This document shows positions 34,200 through 44,220 of a stretch of 49,426 nucleotides of DNA, in pieces. Positions within the stretch are counted from its first letter, which is position 1. Each line of letters starts with the position of its first letter. A model generated the notes under the pieces. That model was not told the origin of the DNA, searched no databases, and worked only from the letters and a program-made list of their open reading frames with translations. The stretch is from Welwitschia mirabilis (lineage: Eukaryota > Gnetophyta > Gnetopsida > Welwitschiales): positions 85,958,491 to 86,007,916 of the forward strand of contig JBOZIK010000001.1 in the NCBI GenBank assembly GCA_051453625.1, given 5' to 3'. A program made the position numbers and the translations under genes.

Positions 34200-34762
34200 T
34201 GTGGATCATAGAACTTAAAGAGAAGGGGTTAATGACTTCTATATAAAAATTGTACTATGAAAAATAAATAACTTTAAAAAATAAGGTAAGTACATGTAAG
34301 TAAAAATTGGAATTCTTACCAAATTTATGTGATTTTCCAACGCAGATGACATATACAAAGATGGTGGAATTAGGTATGTTTTTAAATATTTTAGCTCTAT
34401 CATTTGGGAATTACTAGAAACCTTACAAGGATTAAAGCATAACAAATTAGCTCCTTGTAGGATAGCCAATTTAACTCTTTAGGATTCAAGCTTTTAAATT
34501 GGTATTTTCCTTAAGAACATATGCAAAAGCCTTACAAAGCATTTATGTAACTTGAACTCCTTCTAGAATCCAAATTATAGAAGCCTTTTAAGGTAATAAT
34601 AGAGTGAATGTCTTGACTAGTTATCATAGAGGTTTCTTCACTTGATAGAGGTCTTCCTGTGCAGTAGATGTTTTTAGTCTTATAAACATCATTTCTATAT
34701 TTTATAAAACTTAAAATTCATAAGTCCTATCCATACATGATATTAACTTAGTAAGTTTCACA
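34200..34762 (-). repeat. Copia LTR A (5' LTR next to gag)
   Basis: Starts TGTGGATCATAGAAC and ends AGTTTCACA in the plus view, 563 bp. Compared with the 3' LTR it lacks about 800 bp of the middle, as does LTR B. Confidence 0.75.
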
Positions 34763-35525
34763 TATTGAGACTAAGGGATTTAATTTAATTATAATAACTT
34801 AGTTATTTTATTAATTATCATCATGACTGCATTATTACTTCTTATATTTCTAAGTCCTAAACAAAATCCATGTAAATCACATCCCATTTATATTTTAAGA
34901 CATTATGAGGATAAATTTATATTACTAGATTTTTATGTTCTTCCTTAATCTATTAATAATTTAGACACTTTGATATAAATAATTAGAATAATTACTCTAG
35001 AGTATAGGTCTAAACCCAATGCCATGAAAGAATCAAGGATTTTGATTTACGATGTCCCTCACTTTTGTGAAGTACTTTGAACTCTTTCTCCATCATTCAT
35101 TTTAATATTCTAAAATTTATTTGTCCAAACCATTAATTTACATTAACTAACTACAAAAATACCTTCACGAACATCTCATACATCATTTAAAATGCTATAA
35201 TTGAAATTCTTACGCTGAAAGGGCATAGTGTAGAGCATTTTTAACCTTAAAATAAAACATGTAAATGTATTTTACAATCTTAAACCTATTCTTTCTTGTC
35301 TTGTATTTCATGATGCTCAAACCAGCTGCACTTGTAATAGTCTCTATAGAGTCATGCAGTCATCTTCAATTGTTTGTCACATTTCAAACTCAAGAAACTA
35401 TAAATCAACTTGCAACCTCATATTATAATAAGAATAATTGATCTCATTAAAGAGTGGGTATCTAGAAATTGAGAACTTCTCTAGAGTAGTTCACTTAAGG
35501 GTTTTACATGTTTTTCATGACTTCC
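34763..35525 (-). repeat. Spacer plus extra gag-start copy of array unit B
   Basis: 34763-35075 matches 36045-36350 (for example 'cttacttcttatattt(ct)' and 'tttagacactttgata'). From about 35080 the sequence matches gag 33720-34183 in order. It contains the worn core FNYSILNDV and the leader up to the primer site beside LTR B. No pol follows; it is an isolated duplicate of the gag start. Confidence 0.7.
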
Positions 35526-35540
35526 CACTTTAGTACTACT

Positions 35541-36044
35541 TGTGGGTCATAGAACTTAGAAGGGAGGGGTGAATGTATTCTCTATGAAAATTGAACTATG
35601 AAAAAATAAATAAATTGAAAAAATAAGATAAGTTCATGACATAAAAATTAAAACTCTTACAAAATTTATGTGGTTCCCCAACTTAAATGGTCTACACTTA
35701 GAGGGTAGAATTAGTTGCATCTTTAGATCTTGTTGCTTAAAAAAAGTTGTTTATGATTTAGGTATCATCATTAAAAAAAAAAGGCTCGAAGTATAATGAA
35801 TTATATCCTTAGAAGATAGCCAACTTAAATCCTTAGGGTTCAAGCTTATACATTTATCTTTCCCTTAAGAACATATGAAAAAGCCTTACAAAGCCTTATA
35901 GATTTATAGATGTATTCACTTTTCTAGAGGTCTTCTTATGTATTCGATATATTCAACCTTATAGATATCTTTTTGTACACTTGATAAAATTTGAAATTCA
36001 TGAGCCTTATCCATACATAGTACTAACTTGATATGTTTGGCATA
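35541..36044 (-). repeat. Copia LTR B
   Basis: Starts TGTGGGTCATAGAAC and ends GTTTGGCATA, 504 bp, with the same central deletion as LTR A. Its start is 1341 bp from the start of LTR A. Confidence 0.75.
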
Positions 36045-37341
36045 TGAAACTAGCTAGTTTAATAGAAGTATGCTAACTTGGTTGTTTTATCAATTTTTAT
36101 CATAATTGAATCCTTACTTCTTATATTTTTGGAATTTCTAAATAAAATTCATGTAAATCAAATTTCATTTATATGTTGAGAAATCATGGATAGATTTATA
36201 TTACTAGATTTCTATGTTGTTTATTAACCTATTACCAATTTAGATACTTTGATACAAATGATTAAATCAACTATTCTAGTTTATAGGTTTAAAAACATAA
36301 ACTCAAAAAAATCAATGGTTTCTATTTATGATACTTACTTTTGTAAAGTATCTGTGAACTCTTTCTTCATCATTCATTCTAATATTTTCAAATTTATGTT
36401 TTCAAATCAGTAATTTACATTTCTTAATTATGAAATTGAATTCTATTCTTGTAGGATGTTCCCAATTGATCAGTTATTCATAACTAGCTTCTATATACTA
36501 AGATGGATACTTGTACTAGTCGTTCATATTAGCTTTAGTAAGTTGGAGTAGTACCCACCTAGTTCTCACTGCACAATGTCTACTACAACTTCAATGAGCA
36601 GGGTTAGTATCCACTTGTCTAGTTCTATGAATGCACCATATGTAACATCATGTAGGTCTAATAGCATAGGCAGGGAGGGAAGAAGAAAGTGCGAAATGTT
36701 CACCCAAGACATGCTATTCTGGGTTGACAGTTGCTACATTGGCTATGTCTAATACTGTGCAACCTGTGCATGACTAGCCCCATTGATAATAGTATGGGTC
36801 TAGATAATACTGTGAATCTTCCATGATAAGGATGTTGTGCTTTCATTAATAATAACTATACCACTTAGTCTACAAAAAGTTCTAGCGATTATGGATCTCG
36901 TGATATGTGCATGCAAAGATCATGTGAATGGTTGTTTATGAAATAAAAGTTAGTTTTAGAACACTTTATACTTCATTTATGGTGCTATAATTGATAAACC
37001 TATTAAACTCTTACAGTAAAAAGGAATACTGTATAGCATTTTGGACCTTAAAAAATCAAACATGTAGATGTCTTTTTTAACCTTGAACTAATTCTTTCTT
37101 TACTTGTATATACTTATTCTTAGACCATTAACACTTGTAACAATTTTTGTATAGTTATGTAGTCATATTTACTTGTCTACCATACTTCAAACTTAATAAA
37201 CTATAAACAAACTCACATCCTCATCTTCTAATAAGCATAATTTATCTCATTGATGAGTGGAGATCGAGTAATTGAACATCCATTTATAGGAGTTTACTTA
37301 AGGATTTACATGTTTTCATGACTACCCGCTTCAATACCACT
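36045..37341 (-). repeat. Spacer plus extra gag-start copy of array unit C, carrying an insertion
   Basis: The sequence matches unit B up to 36436 and again from 36945, with gag core EFNRFINYSTINEV near 36990. The 499-bp stretch between is a separate insertion. Without it, the distance from LTR B start to LTR C start is about 1.29 kb, close to the 1.34 kb of the A-to-B step. Confidence 0.7.
36428..36944. mobile_element. 499-bp insertion with 9-bp target-site duplication
   Basis: TTATGAAAT occurs at 36428-36436 and 36936-36944. The related units A and B have no extra sequence here ('cttaactacaaaataaaagtacc' in A), so the site was once uninterrupted. The insert (36437-36935) is clearly richer in G+C than its surroundings. 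No long terminal inverted repeat, poly-A tail, or TG...CA ends can be seen. A 9-bp duplication is typical of Mutator-like elements, while 8 bp would suit hAT. The family is unknown. Confidence 0.7.
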
Positions 37342-37461
37342 TACAAATAATAGAGTCTAGAGGGAATGGATGAATGAATTCTATATAAATATTTTATATA
37401 AAATATAAATAACTAGAAAAAATAATATAAGTTCATGATGTAGAAATTGAACTCTTACCGA
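37342..37461 (-). repeat. Copia LTR C, 120-bp fragment
   Basis: 'tacaaataatagagtctagaggg' matches the start of LTRs A and B. It runs to 'gaactcttaccgag' and is then cut by a second LTR start. Confidence 0.6.
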
Positions 37462-37953
37462 GGATCATTGAACTTAGAAGGGAGGGGTAAATGAGTTTGA
37501 TCAAATAAAATTTTAATAAATAAGTAATTAAAATTTCACAAAGAAGATCTTACTGATTTACATAATCCCCTAACCTAGGTATATCCACATAGAGAGGATA
37601 GCTTTCCTTCACACCTTTGGATATCCTTAACTTATAAAATAGTGGTTTTGAAGAGCCACCAACTTATACCTAAATGAGATTCTCCTTTTAATGTAGCACT
37701 TTATTTTCCTTAGGTATTACAATAAATCTATTATTAATAGTACTCTCAATCACATAACCATCCACAATAGTACACCCACACAAGAGTTACCTTAAACCTT
37801 GGAATTCCCAAGAAAGAAATCCTATAATGGAGATAAAAAGCCTTATGAATTAGAAAATAAAATATTAAATAATTAATTCAGTCTTACAATGAAGTACTAA
37901 AGGTTACTAAAAAAAAGAACAAATAAGCCAAAGATAATATCATAATGATTGTT
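37462..37953 (-). repeat. Fourth, diverged copia LTR start (D)
   Basis: 'gatcattgaacttagaagggagggg' repeats the LTR start just 120 bp after LTR C began. It continues with 'cctaacctaggtatatccac' and 'cacacctttggatatcc', counterparts of LTR blocks in the 3' LTR (25815-25865). It is more diverged than A to C and runs into the 787-N gap. Confidence 0.5.
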
Positions 37954-38740
37954 NNNNNNNNNNNNNNNNNNNNNNNNNNNNNNNNNNNNNNNNNNNNNNN
38001 NNNNNNNNNNNNNNNNNNNNNNNNNNNNNNNNNNNNNNNNNNNNNNNNNNNNNNNNNNNNNNNNNNNNNNNNNNNNNNNNNNNNNNNNNNNNNNNNNNNN
38101 NNNNNNNNNNNNNNNNNNNNNNNNNNNNNNNNNNNNNNNNNNNNNNNNNNNNNNNNNNNNNNNNNNNNNNNNNNNNNNNNNNNNNNNNNNNNNNNNNNNN
38201 NNNNNNNNNNNNNNNNNNNNNNNNNNNNNNNNNNNNNNNNNNNNNNNNNNNNNNNNNNNNNNNNNNNNNNNNNNNNNNNNNNNNNNNNNNNNNNNNNNNN
38301 NNNNNNNNNNNNNNNNNNNNNNNNNNNNNNNNNNNNNNNNNNNNNNNNNNNNNNNNNNNNNNNNNNNNNNNNNNNNNNNNNNNNNNNNNNNNNNNNNNNN
38401 NNNNNNNNNNNNNNNNNNNNNNNNNNNNNNNNNNNNNNNNNNNNNNNNNNNNNNNNNNNNNNNNNNNNNNNNNNNNNNNNNNNNNNNNNNNNNNNNNNNN
38501 NNNNNNNNNNNNNNNNNNNNNNNNNNNNNNNNNNNNNNNNNNNNNNNNNNNNNNNNNNNNNNNNNNNNNNNNNNNNNNNNNNNNNNNNNNNNNNNNNNNN
38601 NNNNNNNNNNNNNNNNNNNNNNNNNNNNNNNNNNNNNNNNNNNNNNNNNNNNNNNNNNNNNNNNNNNNNNNNNNNNNNNNNNNNNNNNNNNNNNNNNNNN
38701 NNNNNNNNNNNNNNNNNNNNNNNNNNNNNNNNNNNNNNNN
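37954..38740. other. Assembly gap, 787 N
   Basis: The right end of the copia complex and the missing half of the interrupted Del/Tekay pol would be expected in or beyond this gap. The sequence after it (38741 on) shows no Del/Tekay coding similarity. Confidence 0.9.
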
Positions 38741-39627
38741 AAGTCCTCAACCTTTCCCTCTAACATGTGCATTAATTATAAATTAACCATATTTTTAAAA
38801 GAAAATTTAACTCTATATCACTTTCCTAAAATAAATTACATGTGGTCCATCCTCCTCAAGTAATTATAATTCTTTTAATAATAACTCTCCTTAACGTGAT
38901 TCTCTCCTCCATGATACCTTTAATGTTCTGTCTTTTTATAAATAATTAAAAATAACCTATTACAAGAAATGATGGAATAATGATCAGTTTAAAATGATTG
39001 CCTAACAATTGGAGTAAAATAATTTTATAAAATCGACAATTATTCTAACAAGTTATATTAAAGATTTCACAATCTAAATATAGAAGTTTGTAACACGAAA
39101 AACTAAAATTCATCACATCAATAATGAAAATATAGATATTTTTAACAAGAAAATTAGAATTTGATACATTTGCTATTAGAATTCAAGAAATATAATCAAA
39201 AAATATACATGATTTAATTTGGAAAGTATTCTTAAGATTACAATAATTACATCACTAAAATTTTAAGGGTAATAAAAGAAATATAGGTTTTACTTGAAGA
39301 TAAATTTTTCAATACAAACTAGAATGATAATTTCCATTTCTCTATGTTATCCTTGGAATTTAAGCTCTAGTTTTACCACTTTTTTATACAAGAAATATGG
39401 AGAGAAAACTATGAAAGTTTCATAGCTTCTAGTATGGTTCAAGTAAGGCAAGTTAAAGATTCAAAGATTTCAAGTCTCAAGATTGATAAGGCAATAATCA
39501 AAAATTTCCAAGAAATGATAAACATTTTAATAATATCAAATGATAATATTATGAAAACCGATATGAGAAATAATCAATTTTTTAATAATTTTTTATCATA
39601 TATATATTTTTCAATTTTCAACACTGT

Positions 39628-39850
39628 CTCATTTAGTAATCTATGGAATCCACTACCTCATTTAGTGATTTATGGATTTTTCATAATATTTCTTTCATAT
39701 ATTATCTTACTTCACTACCTCATTTAGTGATTTGTGGAGTCAACTACCTCATTCGGTAATTTGTGATTCAATCAGTCAATTAACCCTACTACTTCATTCA
39801 ATGATCTGCAAATTCTCACATTCCATTGCCTCATTTGGTAATTTGTGAAA
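39628..39850 (+). repeat. Iterated motif CTCATTTRGTRATTTGTGG, six copies
   Basis: Six imperfect copies start near 39628, 39657, 39719, 39748, 39793 and 39830, most preceded by 'cactac' or 'tgc'. Spacing varies from 29 to 62 bp, so it is not a strict tandem array. Such iterated blocks often lie in LTR U3 regions; no LTR could be delimited here. Confidence 0.65.
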
Positions 39851-40442
39851 ACTCATTTTCATAAGATTAAAAGAGTTCAAGATATCAAAGGAAGCATGAG
39901 AAAGATATGTCAATAAAACATAAATCCTCAATANNNNNNNNNNNNNNNNNNNNNNNNNNNNNNNNNNNNNNNNNNNNNNNNNNNNNNNNNNNNNNNNNNN
40001 NNNNNNNNNNNNNNNNNNNNNNNNNNNNNNNNNCCTTAATAAGAATAACTTGTATTTAATTTCATAAATATTTTATCAAGTAAAAAATAGTAGAAGCTAA
40101 GATTTGTATCTAGAAATGCATCTATTTGGATATAAACAACAAACACATCTAGCATATTTACAATATTTGCAAGAAAATGGATATAACAAAGATGCATAAA
40201 AAGATGCACATAAGGGAAGGACCAATTAAGGATGCAAGAATTAAATGGGAGCCATACTTGTATAATGTTTAAAGACTTCAAGTGTCTTTCAAGATTCTAA
40301 TGCTCTAAGATTTCCAAGTGTTAAGTTTGAAGTTGTTAAGATTTAACAACAAAAGCTTTCTCAAAGATATGAAAATATGAGGAGAGAATTCTATTTTTAG
40401 CAAGAGGATGTAGGATGTAAAGAGACACCAACATAAGAGAGA

Positions 40443-40499
40443 ACGGTAAAGGTGGCGGAAGTAGCAGAGGTGGTGAAAGTAGTGGAGGTAATGGAAGTT
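40443..40499 (+). repeat. Short GGN/AGN repeat encoding Gly/Ser
   Basis: 'ggtaaaggtggcggaagtag' and the following 'cagaggtggtgaaagtagtgg' form imperfect 21-bp repeats. One frame would read GKGGGSSRGGESSGGNGS, but there is no start or extension to support a gene. Confidence 0.6.
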
Positions 40500-41220
40500 T
40501 CATAATGTTTCATCATTACTTGCCTAGCCACTGAATGCATAATATATCAAACAATAATGTTTTTCATTTAAATAAGAAATTAAAAGAACCATCACATAAT
40601 AATATTTTTCTATGTAAAATAAAGAAAGGTGCAATACACTAATTTATGCATTATCAAAATACATGAAAGCAATCCACTAATTTACTCACTATCAAAACCA
40701 CTAACTTATCCACTAATAATACCACTAGGTTTTACCACTAAAGATTATGATTATGAAAGACTACAACAACAAAAATAATATTACAACATGAATAAACTCT
40801 TAAGCACTAAATTTTTAAGAATATAATTTCATCTTAATAGTTACTATAACTACATTATCTTATGGACTTTATAATAGAAAAATTATTTTAATTTAGATTT
40901 TAAGATAAATCTTTAGATCTTTTAAAGTCTAGAAGTGATAATTCTCCATCCCTTAAAATGTTTTTCCCTTAAAAATTAAATAAGAAATCTTAGCCCTTTA
41001 CTACAATACATTTATTTTATGTTTTCAATTAGCTTCTATGTTTGTCTCTTCTAATTATTGTACTTAATAAAGGTGAATTTATCTTCCTTTAACATCATAT
41101 AAATTATTGAATAAGTTGGAATGTTATTTACAGGTTTGCTAATCAAGATATTGATCATTATTGTAATGCATATTTTTACAACTTCATGTCTTACTCCAAA
41201 TCCTATTAATTAAAATATAT

Positions 41221-42149
41221 AGATTGCAAAATACATACTTTAGTATGAATGGAAGTGATCCAAATGTTGTAACCCATTGAATACTTATGAGAGAAGAATG
41301 AGAATTGATTTCATGATAACCAAAACTTAAGAACTAATGCAATAAAGTAAATATTCAATGTAATGCAAATGCACTTTAGCTAAATGAACACCTACCTAAG
41401 TACTGAATCAATGAGTCAAGAGGATTAATCCTATATAACCTAAATCAATCAAGGAGTCTATCATCAAATAAGACTAACTTAAGCTACCAGGTGAGTTGAA
41501 TAAATCCAATGCAAAATGAATCTAAAACTACTTTTTTCAGCCTTAATAAAGGCTGTCCTTAAGACACATATTATCAATGAAACTATTATCAGATCAAGGA
41601 CAACATAAGCCATAAGGAAAATACAATATAATTAAATGCATAAATGAAATAGAGTTTTTATATTAAAATAGAACCAACATCTGGGTTACAAAATAGCTGA
41701 GCCTCAATGGAGGATACATAACCGTTTACCAAGGGAACGTCTTTTTACAACTTGTGAGATAGATCTCTACCCCTTTAATCTCCTATCATGAGACTCTCTA
41801 GTGCAAATGAAGATGAAGAGAATATTCAAAGTAGGGTCTTATTTATAATGTTAATAATTAAAACTATCACACAAAGGTGCTACAAAACATGCTTAATTAT
41901 AAGAAAGAAACAGATGAAATGGACAAAGATCAGCTAGTGGTTATAAGTATCATCCTACCTATCATGAAGATGACCAAGGGGATGATGGCTCAAATATTAG
42001 ATTCATTATCCTACATCTTATGGGGATAACCATGGGGATGACACTTCTCTAGGAAAAATAACTTAGCAGTATTAGCTCCAGTTCATATCAGCACTCCCAT
42101 GTGGCATCTACAGTGTTATCGTCTTACCTGTCATGGGGATGACAGAGGG
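41221..42149 (-). mobile_element. LTR of family F1, copy III, cut by the CACTA end
   Basis: The minus strand shows, in order: the worn iterated motif ('cctgtcatggggatgacag' near 42127-42145 and two more copies near 42010 and 41955), the TATA box in 'cattataaataagaccc', 'ttcccttggtaaacgg' and 'atcctccattgaggctcag' (near 41695-41745), and 'gcctttattaaggctga' (near 41540). It ends with 'tattcaatgggttacaac' and 'cttccattcatact' (near 41240-41285). These align with copy I from about 290 to 1215. The 5' part is missing because a CACTA terminus begins at 42152. Confidence 0.7.
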
Positions 42150-42151
42150 AA

Positions 42152-42400
42152 CACTATAAGAAATATAGGCTTTTAAGGCCTTAAAGAAGGCCTTAAAGGA
42201 TTTTAAGGTGTTTCTTCAAAAACCACCTTAAGAAGCATCGGATTAAAAGGCTAGATTCTTTTAAGGCATTTTAATAAAAACGATAAGGTGTTTTACGAGG
42301 AAATACTACAAAAGGCTATTGAGGCATTTGTTTGAAGAAACGCTACGAAAGGCGTTCAAGGAATTCTTTCTAATAAATGCCTCAAAAGATAGACTTGTGT
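42152..42400 (+). mobile_element. CACTA-type DNA transposon terminus with subterminal repeats
   Basis: The sequence begins CACTATAAGAAATATAGGC, close to the CACTACAAGAAAxxxxGGC start of plant CACTA (En/Spm) elements. The next 250 bp are full of short inverted and direct repeats built on 'aaggccttaaa', 'aaggtgtttcttc', 'accaccttaag' and 'gaaacgctacgaaaggcg', the usual transposase-binding subterminal region. It cuts into F1 LTR copy III. The bases just before it are GAA, which would be the 3-bp target duplication. The matching right end (..TAGTG followed by GAA) was not found before 49426, so the element is either longer than 7.2 kb, truncated, or has its end in a gap. Confidence 0.7.
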
Positions 42401-42655
42401 AAAAAAAATTTACTACATAGAACTAACAACATGAAACAAAATCTAATAAAATGATGGTTTTTTCTTTTAAAGATATATGTCATTCCCATTTGCAAAAGTC
42501 ATTATGATTTCTTTACAAGTGTGACATGCAAAAAGATATATTAGAGTTAATATTTTTGTACATTANNNNNNNNNNAAAAAAAAAAAAAAAAAAAATTTCT
42601 AGGCAAAAAAAGTGAGAAAAATGCAACAAAAGCAAACCCAACAAACTCAAAATCT
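42401..42655. other. AT-rich stretch with a 20-A run after a 10-N block
   Basis: A run of 20 A at 42576-42595 directly follows ten N. It may be a homopolymer that broke the assembly. No gene is seen. Confidence 0.5.
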
Positions 42656-43289
42656 ATAAAAGTTAATGCAAAGGCATGGAACCCATAAAACTATTAAAAA
42701 CCATCATCTTATGCTTGGCTATAGTTCTTCCTCATTTGCATGATCATTGCTCCACCTACTGATCTTGCCAACATCAATAAGAAGGCCATGCCCTGAAATC
42801 CAAAGTCAAGTTAGGTTTTGTTAAAGTTTATGATTCTTCATATTTGTATATACATTTTTTTGTGAAATAGTACTAATTGATTTTATTGAATTATTCATGT
42901 ATCAAAAGGCCTCTAAATAAATNNNNNNNNNNNNNNNNNNNNNNNNNNNNNNNNNNNNNNNNNNNNNNNNNNNNNNNNNNNNNNNNNNNNNNNNNNNNNN
43001 NNNNNNNNNNNNNNNNNNNNNNATAAAAGTTAATGCAAAGGCATGGAACCCATAAAACTATCAAAAATCATCATCTTATGCTTGGCTATAGTCCTTCCTC
43101 ATTTTCATGATCACTGCTTCACCTACTGATCTTGCCAACATCAATAAGAAGGCCATGCCCTGAAATCCAAAGTCAAGTTAGGTTTTGTCAAAGTTTATGA
43201 TTCTTCATATTTGCATATACATTTTTTTGTGAAATAGTACTAATTGATTTTATTGAATTATTCATGTATCAAAAGGCCTCTATAATGAA
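42656..43289. repeat. 100-N gap between two near-identical copies of about 265 bp
   Basis: 42656-42922 and 43023 onward are the same sequence ('ataaaagttaatgcaaagg' to 'atgtatcaaaaggcctct') with about ten substitutions. They diverge only in the last bases at the gap. This is most likely one locus present twice. Confidence 0.8.
42709..42792 (-). pseudogene. Possible terminal exon of an unidentified gene (copy at 43076-43159)
   Basis: The minus strand shows a good 3' splice site, 'ttgactttggatttcag|ggcatgg', followed by 27 codons (GMAFLLMLARSVGGAMIM, then QMRKNYSQA) and a stop. The duplicate across the gap keeps the frame and splice site and differs at four codons. I do not recognise the protein. 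It may be a fragment carried inside the CACTA element. A chance resemblance to an exon is possible. Confidence 0.3.
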
Positions 43290-43587
43290 AGGCATGCAAG
43301 AGTCCAAAGCTCTACAACAACAACAAAAAACATCATTTGGGGGGAGGATGANNNNNNNNNNNNNNNNNNNNNNNNNNNNNNNNNNNNNNAAAACCAATAT
43401 CCAAAATGGTTTCAAATGAAAATGTCAATGTTAAATATAATCTACTCTCCTCTTCATAACTTTTCCATATGACAAACTACCATTGCAAATATAAGTTAAT
43501 GACAAGATTGGAAAACAAAATCCCATTAGGAAGTGTCAAAATCTAACATTTTTAGCTACATACAAAGATCAATAAGTATTCAAAGAA

Positions 43588-43911
43588 TTACTTTTTCTCT
43601 TCTTTCTCAGCTTCTGCAGCCCTCTTTAACTGAGTCCCTAGAAGTCTTTGATTTGTTCTCTCCACACACAATTTCTGATAACCTTTGAAAGTTTTCATTT
43701 TGCCCGTGATCTTCACGAGTTTAAGTGAAGGCTTTCATTGGGTAATAGGCATGTATTCTCCCATAACTTGGATAGCATTGACCAGCTCCTTTGGAATAGA
43801 ATCACCAACCTTAAACTATTTAGCTTTCCTCGAGAAGACAACTAATTTAGCTTTCTAAGTCTTTTGCCATTGAACATTTCCCTAGAGACTTTCTAAAGAC
43901 CTATTTTTATG
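43588..43911 (-). pseudogene. RPL13: Ribosomal protein L13 (eL13) retrocopy-like pseudogene, 5'-truncated
   Basis: A single frame of 108 codons on the minus strand reads HKNRSLESL, then [77 protein letters not shown] and EAEKEEKK followed by TAA at 43588-43590. This is the C-terminal half of plant cytosolic eL13, which in the family runs HRRKNRSLExLQ...LVVFPRRA...[24 protein letters not shown]. Four in-frame stops are present (one TAG at 43882-43884; one TGA where the family has Arg, from CGA). There are no introns in the segment and no upstream half. This suggests a processed copy or a captured fragment. No poly-A tract is found after the stop. Confidence 0.9.
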
Positions 43912-44220
43912 GCAATGTTAAACCTCTGTAACTGAAGTACATGATATTTCTGTAGACATGACGATGAATATTCCTTTGGCTTTCCTGCCTGTGAGAAGAG
44001 CACATCCAGATATGGCTAAACTCATGATCAAAGTTGGGCTAGTGTCTTTATTTACAACTTGGTTAAAATCACTGTAACTATGGCTGTGGCCAGCTTTGAA
44101 GCCGACAGCCAGATGCGGGGGGTATAGTTGTGGATGCCCTGTTTCTAGAGCGCTCCCCTGTTTCTCCAATGTTGCCCTATTTCTAAGGCACTGACGAGCC
44201 TATAACTCTTTTATTTGACT
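43912..44220. other. Unassigned, less AT-rich segment next to the RPL13 fragment
   Basis: Base composition is closer to coding DNA than its surroundings (for example 'agccagatgcggggggtata' near 44107). Both strands have modest open frames: minus 43918-44169 (83 codons), and plus from about 43940 with LPVRRAHPDMAKLMIKVG. I recognise neither. It could be another captured gene fragment. Confidence 0.35.

Larger units (their letters stand above)
25691..37461 (-). mobile_element. Ty1/copia element with a multiplied 5' end
   Basis: The minus-strand order is LTR, primer site, gag (UBN2 type), zinc knuckle, GAG-pre-integrase, integrase, reverse transcriptase, RNase H, a 2.4-kb 3' interior, then the 3' LTR. 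It inserted into Del/Tekay integrase, whose coding text stops exactly at the LTR edge. LTR ends follow TG...CA: 25691-27041, 34200-34762 and 35541-36044, with a partial start at 37342. The 5' side repeats its LTR + gag-start unit about every 1.3 kb. All coding parts carry stops, though long stretches of RT and RNase H remain in one frame. Membership in a particular copia lineage (for example SIRE/Maximus) was not settled. Confidence 0.85.
38741..41220. other. Anonymous AT-rich stretch
   Basis: No gene is recognised. The frames at 39434-39727 (+) and 40036-40281 (-) have no family similarity. 40260-40400 contains 'cttcaag...caagattctaa...ctaagattt' text like that in the Del/Tekay LTR near 5407-5450, and may be a worn LTR. 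A 100-N gap at 39934-40033 has no flank duplication. Confidence 0.4.

Noticed and set aside
36437-36935. Solo LTR or SINE
   Set aside because: The ends are not TG...CA, there is no A/B-box promoter or poly-A/T tail, and a 9-bp duplication is too long for an LTR element.
43918-44169. 83-codon minus-strand frame as a gene
   Set aside because: No recognisable domain, and it directly abuts a truncated pseudogene. Kept only as an unassigned segment.
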